Source: Paracoccus amoyensis
Lineage (GTDB): Bacteria; Pseudomonadota; Alphaproteobacteria; Rhodobacterales; Rhodobacteraceae
DNA length: 64,000 nucleotides
Direction: 5' to 3'
Assembly: GCF_014490725.1 (NCBI RefSeq)
Contig: NZ_JACOQL010000001.1
Location: 310,001-374,000 of the forward strand
The notes below the pieces were generated by a model. The model saw only the letters and a program-made list of their open reading frames with translations, had not been told where the DNA came from and did not search any database. Positions within the stretch are counted from its first letter, which is position 1. Each line of letters opens with the position of its first letter. Both the position numbers and the translations under genes were made by a program. This document shows, one piece after another, positions 45,489 through 54,415 of the stretch.

Positions 45489-45597
45489 GTGGTCCCTCGG
45501 ATCTTGATGATGCGCCAAGGTTTAATGGCATCGGCATGGAAAATGCCAGCGGCCACATCGAGGTCGCTGGCATTTTCGGCAGTTCCGCAACGCCGCC

Positions 45598-46362
45598 TTA
45601 GACCGCTTCGTTTTCCCGCCGCAGGGCAGGCAGGCCGACACCTGTTGCGGCAAAGCCGCCATCCACCGCCAGCGTCTGCCCGCTGATAAAGCTGGCCTTG
45701 TCCGAGGCGAGGAAGACAATCGCCTCGGCGATTTCTCGCGCCTCTCCATAGCGGTTCAGGGGAATGGCGTCGTAATAGGCCGCGATGATTTCGGGCGCGT
45801 GGACCGCCATGGCCAGTTTGGTGCGCACGGGGCCGGGCGCCACGCAATTGACGCGAATGCCCGCTTCGCCCAGTTCTGCCGCGAATTGTTTGGTCAGATG
45901 GATCACCGCCGCCTTGGACGTGCCATAGGCCACGCGCAGCGTCGATGCCCGCAGACCAGAGATCGAGGCGATGTTGACGATGGCCCCCTTGGTCTTGACC
46001 AGTTCGGGGACGGCGGCTTGCGTGCACAGGAAAACGCCATCCAGATTCGTTCCCATCACCTCTCGCCATTCGTCGAAACCGGTCTTGCCGACGCGGGCGA
46101 ACAGCGCCACACCGGCGTTGTTGACCAGCGCATCGACCTGACCAAAGGCCGTGACCGTTTCCGCGATCATCCGATCCACCTGCACCGGATCGGAAATATC
46201 AGCCTCGACCGCCAGCACGCCGGGCAGGTTTGCTGCGGCGGCATGCAGTTCTTCTGTGTCGCGGTCTACGATCGCGACGCGCCAGCCCTGTTCCAGGAAA
46301 ATCTCGGTTGCGGCCAGACCGATTCCCCGGCACCCGCCGGTGACAATGGCAACTTTGCTCAT
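45598..46362 (-). CDS. SDR family NAD(P)-dependent oxidoreductase
   Basis: A 254-residue classical SDR: TGGCRGIG cofactor loop, VNNAGVALF, catalytic Ser in NIASISGL, Y-G-T-S-K catalytic pair in VAYGTSKAAV, and SGQTLAVDGG near the end. Probably oxidises or reduces a hydroxyl/keto group of the operon substrate, such as a 3-hydroxyacyl-CoA (inference). The ATG overlaps the PPC gene stop by 4 bases; it is the last gene of the coupled minus-strand operon. Confidence 0.9.
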   Translation of the reverse strand: MSKVAIVTGGCRGIGLAATEIFLEQGWRVAIVDRDTEELHAAAANLPGVLAVEADISDPVQVDRMIAETVTAFGQVDALVNNAGVALFARVGKTGFDEWREVMGTNLDGVFLCTQAAVPELVKTKGAIVNIASISGLRASTLRVAYGTSKAAVIHLTKQFAAELGEAGIRVNCVAPGPVRTKLAMAVHAPEIIAAYYDAIPLNRYGEAREIAEAIVFLASDKASFISGQTLAVDGGFAATGVGLPALRRENEAV

Positions 46363-47192
46363 GCTTTCTGTCCTTTGGTTTCGATAATCAGTTCAACTGT
46401 GACGCCCACCGGGTTATGGCCCCGTGTCAGCGTTCCACGGTGAATTTCGCCGGTGATGTCCACCACCTCTATGGGGATATCTGCGCTGCCGTCGGCCAGC
46501 GTGGCGCCGGTGAAATGCAGTTCGGTCGCAAGGCAATCGACCCTGCGGCCATCGGTGAACCGGATATGGTCGATGCTGCCCACCGCATGCAGATTGGCGT
46601 GCAGAATACCGTGTTCGGCGGCCAAAGCCTCGATGGCGGTGATGACGTCTTCACCGGGCAGAAGACGCGCAAGAACAGATCGACCCCTATCGCCATTCAC
46701 CGGGGTGAACAGGGTAAATGCGGTCTCACTGTCCGGCAGCGATTCAAACCATGTATCAGCCGCGCCAAGCCCACTGACCTGCGCCTGCGCCGTCAGAATG
46801 CTGTCAAAGGGCAGCAGGTGGCCCATGTCCCGCGTGCGGTCATTGGTCCAGATGCCATGACAGTGCAGAAAGGGTTCACCGTTTTTTTGTCCCACGCTGG
46901 CTGTCGCACTTTCGATGACCCACGGCCCGTCAGGGGCATAGGTCTCTGAATACCACGCCGCGTGCAGGCCATCGGTTGACAGCGCGGGCAGCACATAACG
47001 CATCGGATCACAGGTCACGCCGTCCAGCCAAAGCATGCCGCCCCGGCAGCCATGGGCCGCGAACAGATCGCCCACCGCCTGCATGACACTGACTCCGGCG
47101 GGAAGGATGCCTTTTATCGGGACCAACGTCGCCCGTCGCGCCTGCACCCGCTGATCAGCACGCGGGCCGGGATGGATCATCCCACGCCTCAC
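46359..47192 (-). CDS. Protein with two PPC (DUF296)-type domains
   Basis: The 277-residue protein seems to hold two related halves. The C-terminal half (about 165-275: LPGEDVITAIEALAAEHGILHANLHAVGSID..., VDITGEIHRG) matches the PPC/DUF296 fold, with G-E-D-x4-I-E-ALA-EHGI. The N-terminal half (about 28-150: LPAGVSVMQAVGDLFAAHGCRGGMLWLDG, GEPFLHCHGIWTND) has the same plan and a H-C-H metal-like motif. No DNA-binding AT-hook is seen. Function is unknown; its place between the CoA ligase and SDR genes suggests a catabolic role. GTG 47192 or ATG 47180 starts it. Confidence 0.75.
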   Translation of the reverse strand: MRRGMIHPGPRADQRVQARRATLVPIKGILPAGVSVMQAVGDLFAAHGCRGGMLWLDGVTCDPMRYVLPALSTDGLHAAWYSETYAPDGPWVIESATASVGQKNGEPFLHCHGIWTNDRTRDMGHLLPFDSILTAQAQVSGLGAADTWFESLPDSETAFTLFTPVNGDRGRSVLARLLPGEDVITAIEALAAEHGILHANLHAVGSIDHIRFTDGRRVDCLATELHFTGATLADGSADIPIEVVDITGEIHRGTLTRGHNPVGVTVELIIETKGQKA

Positions 47193-48802
47193 GCGCGCGC
47201 CTTTTCGTCGCCGATAAGACCGCGTGCTTCCAATTCTTCGCGGATGAGCTTTTTGGTGATCTTGCCATAGGCCGATTTTGGCAGCGCATCCCAGAACAGG
47301 AACCGTTTGGGCATCTTGTAGCGCGACAGTTTGCCATCAAGGAACGCGGCCAGTTCGGCTTCCTGGATCGAGGCAGATGGCACGCAGACCGCCCAGCCGA
47401 TTTCACCCCACAAGGGGTCGGGCACGCCCAGCACGGCAACCTCGGAGATCGCCGGATGGGTCAGGATCTTCTCCTCGATCTCTCGGGGGTAGACGTTCGA
47501 TCCGCCCGAGATGAACATGTCGGATTCGCGGCCCGTGATGAACAGAAAGCCTGCCTCGTCCATATAGCCCAGATCGCCGGTGCGGAACCAGCCATCGCGG
47601 AACGACTTCGCGTTAGCGGAGGGGTTCTGATAATAGCCAGCAAAGACCGCAGGCCCGATGCAGCAGATTTCACCGGTCTGGCCGGGGGGCAGTTCATTAC
47701 CCTGATCGTCCTGTATCTGCACCTCGATCCCGGTGCGGGCATAGCCGCAGGTGCCGATGCGGGTGCCGGGCAGGTCATCGGCATCGTGCAGAAATGTCGG
47801 CAGCACGGTGATATTGCCGGTGCATTCACCCAGACCGAAATATTGCACCAGCACTTTGCCCAGCGTGGTCAGCGCCTTTTGCTGATCCACCCGATACATC
47901 GGCGCCCCGGCATAGATGATATAGCGCAAGGATGATGTATCAGCCGCAGCGGTCGCGGGATGTTCGACGATCATCTTCAGGATCGTCGGCACCGTAAACA
48001 TGGTCGAGACGCGCCATTCCCGAACCAATTCCCAGACCGTCGCCACATCGAATTTTTCGGACGGCATCAGCACGGTCTTCACGCCGCGCGCAACCTGGGT
48101 CAGTTGATGCACGCCCGCGCCGTGCGACAGCGGCGCCACCACCAGTGAGGCATCGTCGCCGGTCAGCCCTGGCATCAGATCGGCCAGATGGTTGGTGACG
48201 ACGAACGCCATCTGACCATGCGTCAGAACAGAGGCCTTGGGCCGTCCGGTCGTGCCGGATGTGAAGAAGAACCAGCAGGGGTCATCGCGATCCACCGCCG
48301 CGATTTGCGGGCGGCTGCCCATCGCGTCGGCAGTGATGTCCTGAACCGATGGCCCGAAATCAGCCGCACCGAAGGACAGTATGTCGGTCAGCATGGGGCA
48401 TTCCGCGCGGCAGGCGGCGGCATGTTCGGGGAAGGCTGCGTTGCAGATCATCAGCGTCGCGCCCGATGACTGGGTCAGATAGACGACCTCATCCGGGGTC
48501 TGGCGGAAATTGGCGGGAACCCATACCCCGCCCGCGCGCCAGACCGCGAACATGGCCTGCATCATTTCCAGACAGTTTTGCGACTGACACATCACCCGAT
48601 CGCCCTTGCGCAGCCCAAAGCGGGTTTGCAGCGCATGGGCCAATGCGTCGGTGCGAGCCTCGAAGTCGGACCAGGTCCAGCGACTGTCGCCCATGACCAG
48701 CGCAATACCATCCGGGTCGCGTCGCGCCGCCTGTGTCAGAAAGGTGGCAAGGTTCATCACCCGCGTGGAAACCGGGGAAATGCCACCGACAGGACCGCTC
48801 AT
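47189..48802 (-). CDS. Acyl-CoA synthetase (AMP-forming)
   Basis: A 537-residue ANL-superfamily ligase. The P-loop-like motif is FFFTSGTTGRPKASVLTH, the A5 region YFGLGECTGN, A7 WFRTGDLGYMDEAGFLFITGR, the hinge GRESDMFISGGSNVYP, and the catalytic Lys region KSAYGKITKK. It activates a carboxylic acid to an acyl-CoA via an acyl-adenylate; the substrate is unknown. The ATG at 48802 overlaps the thiolase stop by 4 bases and the stop overlaps the PPC gene. A longer start (48826) would lie inside the thiolase. Confidence 0.92.
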   Translation of the reverse strand: MSGPVGGISPVSTRVMNLATFLTQAARRDPDGIALVMGDSRWTWSDFEARTDALAHALQTRFGLRKGDRVMCQSQNCLEMMQAMFAVWRAGGVWVPANFRQTPDEVVYLTQSSGATLMICNAAFPEHAAACRAECPMLTDILSFGAADFGPSVQDITADAMGSRPQIAAVDRDDPCWFFFTSGTTGRPKASVLTHGQMAFVVTNHLADLMPGLTGDDASLVVAPLSHGAGVHQLTQVARGVKTVLMPSEKFDVATVWELVREWRVSTMFTVPTILKMIVEHPATAAADTSSLRYIIYAGAPMYRVDQQKALTTLGKVLVQYFGLGECTGNITVLPTFLHDADDLPGTRIGTCGYARTGIEVQIQDDQGNELPPGQTGEICCIGPAVFAGYYQNPSANAKSFRDGWFRTGDLGYMDEAGFLFITGRESDMFISGGSNVYPREIEEKILTHPAISEVAVLGVPDPLWGEIGWAVCVPSASIQEAELAAFLDGKLSRYKMPKRFLFWDALPKSAYGKITKKLIREELEARGLIGDEKARA

Positions 48803-49968
48803 TTCACGCGCTCCAATATCGAACAATAGCTGGCGACTGCCGCGCCGCCCATATTGAAGACGCCGCCCAAGGCCGCGCCGGGCAATTGCATTGCGCCCGC
48901 ATCCCCTGCCAGTTGCATTGCCACCATGACATGCTGCGATACGCCCGTTGCACCAATGGGATGGCCGCGCGATTTCAACCCGCCTGATGGGTTGACCGGC
49001 AAGGCACCGTCAAAGCGCGTCACCCCGTCGCGGATCGCGCGCCAGCCCTGTCCTCGCGGGGCAAGGCCCATCGCCTCATATTCGATCATCTCGGCGGTGG
49101 TGAAGCAGTCATGAGTTTCGACCAGATCAAGATCCATGATGCCCAAGCCCGCCCGATCCAGCGCATCACGCCATGCCCGGTGCGGGCCGTCGAACGCAAT
49201 CGGATCGCGCCGCGACAGCGCCAGCAGATCGCCCGCCTGCGCCCGTGCGCGAAATGCGACGGCGCGTTGCAGATCGGCGGCCACGTCGGGCGCGGCCAGA
49301 ACCAGCGCGGCCGCGCCATCCGACACCAACGAACAATCGGTGCGCCTCAACGGCCCCGCCACCATCGGGTTCTTGTCAGAGGGTGTATTGCAGAACGCCA
49401 CATCAAAGGACTTCTGCATATGGGCCAGCGGATTGCGCATGCCGTTTTCGTGGTTCTTGGCGGCGATCATGGCCAACTCCTCGGACCGGTCGCCGTGGCG
49501 CTGGAAATAGGTGCTGGTGATGCGGCCAAAGACGCCCGCAAAGCCGCCATCGATCTGGCCCTCTTCAGGGACATAGCTGGCTGACAAAAGGATATCGCCA
49601 ACCTCTGGGCCCGGCGTGGCAGTCATCTTTTCCGCGCCCATCACCAGCGCAACCTTGCCCTGGCCCGAAGCGATGAAATCGGCTGCCGCATACAGCGCGG
49701 CCGACCCCGTGGCGCAGGCGTTTTCCGTGCGCATGAAGGGAACGCCCGCCAGTTCAGGTGTCCCCATTGCGACCAGGGCACCCTGAAAATCCTGACGCGA
49801 AAAGCCGTTATTATAGACACCCACAAAGATGCCATCGACGGCATCCGCCCCGATACCGGCATGTTCCAGCGCGGGCAGGGCGACCTGCTGCATCAGGGAC
49901 AGCGTGTCGGGTGCGTCGGATTTGCCGAATTTCGTATGCGCCCAGCCGACAATCAACGGATCGCTCAT
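48799..49968 (-). CDS. Thiolase (SCP2-type acetyl-CoA acyltransferase)
   Basis: A 389-residue thiolase of the lipid-transfer/SCP2 branch: the nucleophilic Cys lies in TENACATGSAAL, the second active-site region has VETHDCFTTAEMI, and HPIGATGVSQ is the C-terminal signature. Lacking an N-terminal typical of PhaA/FadA, it looks like thiolases from steroid, isoprenoid or aromatic side-chain degradation clusters. It would cleave a beta-ketoacyl-CoA. It overlaps both the IclR gene and the CoA ligase gene by 4 bases. Confidence 0.9.
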   Translation of the reverse strand: MSDPLIVGWAHTKFGKSDAPDTLSLMQQVALPALEHAGIGADAVDGIFVGVYNNGFSRQDFQGALVAMGTPELAGVPFMRTENACATGSAALYAAADFIASGQGKVALVMGAEKMTATPGPEVGDILLSASYVPEEGQIDGGFAGVFGRITSTYFQRHGDRSEELAMIAAKNHENGMRNPLAHMQKSFDVAFCNTPSDKNPMVAGPLRRTDCSLVSDGAAALVLAAPDVAADLQRAVAFRARAQAGDLLALSRRDPIAFDGPHRAWRDALDRAGLGIMDLDLVETHDCFTTAEMIEYEAMGLAPRGQGWRAIRDGVTRFDGALPVNPSGGLKSRGHPIGATGVSQHVMVAMQLAGDAGAMQLPGAALGGVFNMGGAAVASYCSILERVK

Positions 49969-50788
49969 GCGGTATTCCTTTTGCGTTCGGATTTAGGGAT
50001 GCCGCCAAGCGCGGCCAGATGTTCTTCGACAAGGCGGGCTTCGCGTTGCAACGCGGCAATCAGGTCCGACCGTCGTTCCGGACGCATCCGATCCTCGATC
50101 GCGGCGATGGACAGCGCACCTGCGGGCCGTCCGTCAGGCCACAGGATCGCAACGCCCAATCCCCACGATCCCGGCACGATGCGACCGGGGTTCACCGCAT
50201 AGCCCTGTCGCCGGGTCGCGGCCTGATCCAGTGCCAGGGTCTCGGCCAGATCGCCGGTCAGATGGGCCACGCGGCGTTGCAGGGCATCGGCCTCGGTCTG
50301 TGGCAAGGCGGCAAGGATTGCCATGGCGCCCGCGCCGACGCCGGCCGGTTGCGATCACCGCGCATCAGGGCGTGGGTGCGGATCTGGAAATCACCCTCGA
50401 CCCGCTCAAGGCACAGGGTGTGATCGTCCTGCGGGATCGTTAGCAGAACCGTATCGCCACTTTCCATGGCCAACCGCTGCATCGAGGGCCGCGCATGTGT
50501 CAGAATGCCGTGACGATCGGCGGCAAAGCTGCCCAGCAGATAGGCTTCGGGGCCAAGATGATAGCGCCGCGTTTGCCGGTCCTGTTCCACCATCCGCGCC
50601 GTGCCAAGCGCCAGCAACAGACGCCGCACTGTCGGGCGCGGCAGGCCGGTTGACTGGGAAAGCTGTGCAAGCCCCACACCGTCGCTGCCGCCCCTGCCGA
50701 CCAGCGACAGAAGCGACAGCGCCCGCACCACCGCCTGCGCCCCGCCAGCGGCGGGTTCACCTGTTGCGGTGGCGGGGGCTTGCGTCAT
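49965..50788 (-). pseudogene. IclR family regulator, frameshifted
   Basis: The first part (from MTQAPATATGEP) contains the winged-helix domain (AVVRALSLLSLV...SQSTGLPRPTVRRLLLALGTARMV) and the start of the ligand domain, and the frame then goes wrong after RTHALMRGDRNRP. The rest of the ligand domain (GVGAGAMAILAALPQ to the end, SIAAIEDRM) continues in the next frame. The break lies at about 50340-50345, fitting a one-base loss. The C-terminal part could be translated alone from ATG 50324. Unless it is a sequencing error, the operon regulator is inactive. Confidence 0.85.
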
Positions 50789-50793
50789 CAGGA

Positions 50794-51810
50794 TCAGACC
50801 AGCGTGCGGCCGATGGCTGTTTCCAGAATGGCCCAGGCTTCGTCGCCATAGGTTTTCTTCCATTCGGCATAGAAGCCCGCCTCGCGCAGCTTGTCCTCGA
50901 AGGGTTTGGGATCGACCTCGTTGAAGGTAAAGCCCTCGGCCTCAAGTTCGCCGCGCAGGCTGGCGTTCAACGCCATCACATCGGCACGCTGCTTGTCGGC
51001 GGCGGCGTTGAAATTGTCGGCGACAATCTGCTGCGCCTCTTCGGGCAGGGCGCCCCATGCACGGCGGTTGCCCAGCAGCCAGAAGCCGTCCCACATGTGG
51101 TTGGTCATGGACAGGTATTTCTGAACCTCCCACATCTTGGCGACCTTCATGATCGCCAGCGGGTTTTCCTGCCCATCCACGATGCCGGTTTGCAGCGCGG
51201 TATAAACCTCGGCAAAATTGATCGAGGCCGGGGCCGCGCCGAATGCCGTATACATCGAGGTCCATAGCGGGCTGACCGGCACCCGGATCTTGAAGCCTTC
51301 CAGATCGGCGGGCGTGGTGATCGGCTTGGTCGAGGATGTCGTCTGGCGGAACCCGTTGTCCCAGATCTTGTCCATCACCACCAGACCGGCGTTTTCGATC
51401 TGCCCGCGCTCATAGGCGCCCAGCTCGCCGTCCATCGCCTTCCAGACGGTGTCGTAATCGGGGAAGGCAAAGCCGACACCGTTGATCGAGGAATTGGGTA
51501 CCAGCGTCGACAGGATGATCGGCGACAGCTGGAAGAACTCGACCCCGCCGGAACGCAGCTGCCCCAGAACGTCGGTATCCGCGCCAAGCTGGTTCGACGG
51601 GAAAATCTGGATGTCCACGCTGCCGCTGGTCTGCTCAAGAATCGCGGCCACCGCCTCTTGCAGGCGGACGTTGCTGGGGTGTTCCAGCGGTTGGTTATTC
51701 GCGATCTTATAGCTGAAATCGGCGGCGCGGGCCATGCCGGGCCGGATGAAGGGCGCGGCAAGCGCACCGGCAGCAGCAGTCATCAGGACGTTACGGCGGT
51801 TGATGGTCAT
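50794..51810 (-). CDS. TRAP transporter substrate-binding protein (DctP family)
   Basis: The 338-residue periplasmic protein starts with a twin-arginine-type signal (NRRNVLMTAAAGALAAPFI, cleavage near ARA-ADF). The mature part has the DctP pattern: NNQPLEHPSNVRLQEAVAAILEQTSG, the specificity Arg region GFKIRVPVSPLWTSMYTAFGAAP, and VDGQENPLAIM. In DctP proteins the Arg in KIRVP binds the substrate carboxylate, so the ligand should be an organic acid. A GGAGG site precedes the ATG. It follows the fused membrane gene by 35 bases. Confidence 0.92.
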   Translation of the reverse strand: MTINRRNVLMTAAAGALAAPFIRPGMARAADFSYKIANNQPLEHPSNVRLQEAVAAILEQTSGSVDIQIFPSNQLGADTDVLGQLRSGGVEFFQLSPIILSTLVPNSSINGVGFAFPDYDTVWKAMDGELGAYERGQIENAGLVVMDKIWDNGFRQTTSSTKPITTPADLEGFKIRVPVSPLWTSMYTAFGAAPASINFAEVYTALQTGIVDGQENPLAIMKVAKMWEVQKYLSMTNHMWDGFWLLGNRRAWGALPEEAQQIVADNFNAAADKQRADVMALNASLRGELEAEGFTFNEVDPKPFEDKLREAGFYAEWKKTYGDEAWAILETAIGRTLV

Positions 51811-51845
51811 GGGGTCCTCCTCCCAAAGGATGTTGTTGGTTCTGG

Positions 51846-53723
51846 TCAAAGCAGTGCGATTGAAAACCACGGAACGGCAGCGATCAGCAAAAGGCCGACC
51901 AGCAGCGCGCTCAGATAGGGCCAGATGCGGCGCATCACCTGTTCGGCAGGGACGTTCGCGATCTTGCAGGCGATATAGAAGCCGATGCCGATGGGCGGGG
52001 CCATCAGCCCGATATTCATCGCGGTGACGATGACCATGGCGTAATGCACATCATGGATGCCAAGGCCACGTGCAATCGGGAACATGATCGGGGCCAGCAG
52101 CACGATGGCGGGCAAGCCCTCCAGCACGCAGCCCAGCACCAGAAAGATGACGATGGATGCCAGCATGAACACGATCCAGCCACCGGGCAGGCCGGTCACC
52201 AGCGTCATCAGATCGCGGGCAAAGCCCGATTGCGTCAACGCCCATGCCATGGACGACGCCGCGCCAAGGATCAGCAGGATCGCCCCCGACATGGCGGCGG
52301 TATCGATCAGCATCGTGCCGATCTTGCGAACGGGAATCCCGCCATACAGAACGATGCCGATGATAAAGGCATAAAGGACGGCAATGGCCGACACCTCGGT
52401 CGCGGTGGCGACGCCGCCGCCGACCAGGCTGCGGATCATGAAGGGCAAGACCAGTGCCGGGGCCGAGATCAGGGCAGCCTTGCCGATCAGGGGCAGGGTG
52501 GCGCGCTTGACGCCACTCATATCCTCGTCCCGCGCTTTCCAGCGGGCCAGCAGGGCCAGCACGATCAGCAACACCATGGCGATGGCAAAGCCTGATGTGA
52601 ACAGCCCCGCAATCGATACGCCGGCGACGGATCCCAGAACGATCAGGACGATGGATGGCGGCACCGTGTCGGCCATCGCGGCGCCAGTGGCCAGCAGCGC
52701 CGTCATTTCCGGCCCCGAATGTCCTCGGCGGCGCATTTCGGGAAACAGGGCAGGGGCGACCGTTGCCATGTCCGATACCTTGGACCCGGAAATGCCCGAG
52801 ACAAGGAACATCGACCCCAAAAGGACATAGCTCATCCCCGCCTTCACATGGCCCAGCAGCGAGGCAAGAAAGTTGACGATCGCCTTGCCCATGCCGGTTG
52901 CGTCCAGAATGCATCCCAGCAGCACGAAGACCGGCACCGACAGCAGGATCAGCGACGACATGCCCTCGTCAATCCTGCCCATCATGACGAAGACTGGCGA
53001 ATGGCTGGCAAAGGTCAGATAGGCCAGCGTTCCAAGGGCAAAGCAAAAGGCGATAGGCACACCGATGCACAGCAGGACCGCGGCAAAAAAGCCCAGAAAG
53101 ATCGGCAGGTTCCAATTGCCCAGCGTCAGCATTGCAGGCTTGATGACCCATAACAGCGCAACCAATGCGCTGGTCACAATCAAGGTGCCGATAATGGTTT
53201 TCCATTCCTTCGTGCGGATCACCGACAGCACGGCCAGCAAGGCCATCAGGCCGATGCCGGCGGGAATGGCTGACGCCCGCCACGACATTGGAATGCCAAG
53301 CGCGGGCGAGGTGACGTAGCTTTCCTCGTATGCGTATTCGATCGCGACCGGCAGCAGGCGCAGCAACAGAACGCAGACCAGAACCTGACCTGCAACCTCG
53401 GCCATGCGGGCAATCCGATCCGGCAGCAACGGCAGAAAAACCGTCAGCTTCATATGCTCGTGCCGGTCGACAGCCAGCGCCGCGCCCAGCATCGCCATCC
53501 AGATGAAGCTGATCGAGGCGACCTCATCCCCCCAGATCAGCGGTTTGGCCAGCACATAGCGAAAGAAGACGTTGGCAAGAACTGTCACCATCATCGTAAT
53601 CAGCAAGGCCGCCGCCAGAATTTCGACGGGCCGCATCCAGCGTTCGGCGCGTTTGGGCTGGGCCATCGCCTCGATTCCGCCAAGCGCCAGTTCGGCCCCT
53701 GCCTCAGTTTCGCTGAGCTGCAT
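51846..53723 (-). CDS. TRAP transporter fused membrane subunit (DctQ-DctM)
   Basis: The 625-residue protein joins a small DctQ-like module (four helices, about 35-170, with ANVFFRYVLAKPLIWGDEVASISFIWMAMLG) to a large DctM module (about 200-620, with GSKVSDMATVAPALFPEMRRRGH and GASSSMAWALTQ). Together with the binding protein it would drive sodium-coupled uptake of an organic acid across the inner membrane. GGAGGG precedes ATG 53723. It is the first gene of the operon, with a palindromic site upstream. Confidence 0.92.
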   Translation of the reverse strand: MQLSETEAGAELALGGIEAMAQPKRAERWMRPVEILAAALLITMMVTVLANVFFRYVLAKPLIWGDEVASISFIWMAMLGAALAVDRHEHMKLTVFLPLLPDRIARMAEVAGQVLVCVLLLRLLPVAIEYAYEESYVTSPALGIPMSWRASAIPAGIGLMALLAVLSVIRTKEWKTIIGTLIVTSALVALLWVIKPAMLTLGNWNLPIFLGFFAAVLLCIGVPIAFCFALGTLAYLTFASHSPVFVMMGRIDEGMSSLILLSVPVFVLLGCILDATGMGKAIVNFLASLLGHVKAGMSYVLLGSMFLVSGISGSKVSDMATVAPALFPEMRRRGHSGPEMTALLATGAAMADTVPPSIVLIVLGSVAGVSIAGLFTSGFAIAMVLLIVLALLARWKARDEDMSGVKRATLPLIGKAALISAPALVLPFMIRSLVGGGVATATEVSAIAVLYAFIIGIVLYGGIPVRKIGTMLIDTAAMSGAILLILGAASSMAWALTQSGFARDLMTLVTGLPGGWIVFMLASIVIFLVLGCVLEGLPAIVLLAPIMFPIARGLGIHDVHYAMVIVTAMNIGLMAPPIGIGFYIACKIANVPAEQVMRRIWPYLSALLVGLLLIAAVPWFSIALL

Positions 53724-54415
53724 ACGTCCCTCCCTGATGCGGCGGGCTCTCCCCAACCCTGCCTATCCACGATGTGGACATGGCTGCCGCGTATTCTGTT
53801 CGTTTTTGAGATAATATTTCTGCTGAAAGCAAGGGAAAATTTATCGCCATAGGAAACTTGTTGGAGATCGCAGATAAATTTGGGGAAGCTCATTCCGTAT
53901 TGTGGAATGTTCGTGCAAAATCCCGGGGTGGCGTTGCAGTGCATGGATCCAATTCGGTCAGGCAGCTGTCGACGCACGCGGGGGTCGGATTGCCAAACTG
54001 ACAGGACGAACTGTCACGGGTAAAGACGGCCAGGTCCAGTGACGCTGCGAATCCCCTTTTTAAAGTCCTGATTGCCGCTGGTTTGACGCTGTTGCAGGGC
54101 TGCTATGCCTTTTTGAATTGAGTCGGGGCGAAAAATGACCAAAACATGGCAAGATCAAGTTCGTTGCATGGTGTGCAATTCTCACTCACATTCTTGTTCC
54201 TGCCCGCTAGGAGAAGAATTGTTTCTCTGTCATGTTTTGTATAGTTTATTGTAAAGTAATTATAATATTCTCTCATTTGCGTGACGCCTTCTTGTCGGCC
54301 CCTTTCTGCCTCTGTGTTTTTTGGGCAACGCAAAGACCGGTGTGCCGGTGCTGTCGGGTTTAAACACCAAGACCACCGGCCTACCTCAATCGGCATAGAA
54401 CAAGGAGTTTGATCC
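53724..54415. other. Gene-poor region between the TRAP operon and the OMP gene
   Basis: This stretch of about 690 bases is more AT-rich than its surroundings and has no convincing coding sequence; a minus-strand open frame at 54103-54453 shows no protein-like pattern and overlaps the OMP gene start. It should hold the promoters of two divergent units. A palindrome (53891-53909) is the only clear element I see. Confidence 0.5.
53891..53909. promoter_or_regulatory. Palindromic operator candidate upstream of the TRAP operon
   Basis: CATTCC-N7-GGAATG is a perfect inverted repeat with a 7-base spacer, 168 bases before the TRAP membrane gene start. Its size and symmetry suit an IclR-type dimer. 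As the only IclR gene nearby is in the operon it would control, this is a reasonable but untested match. Confidence 0.35.
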
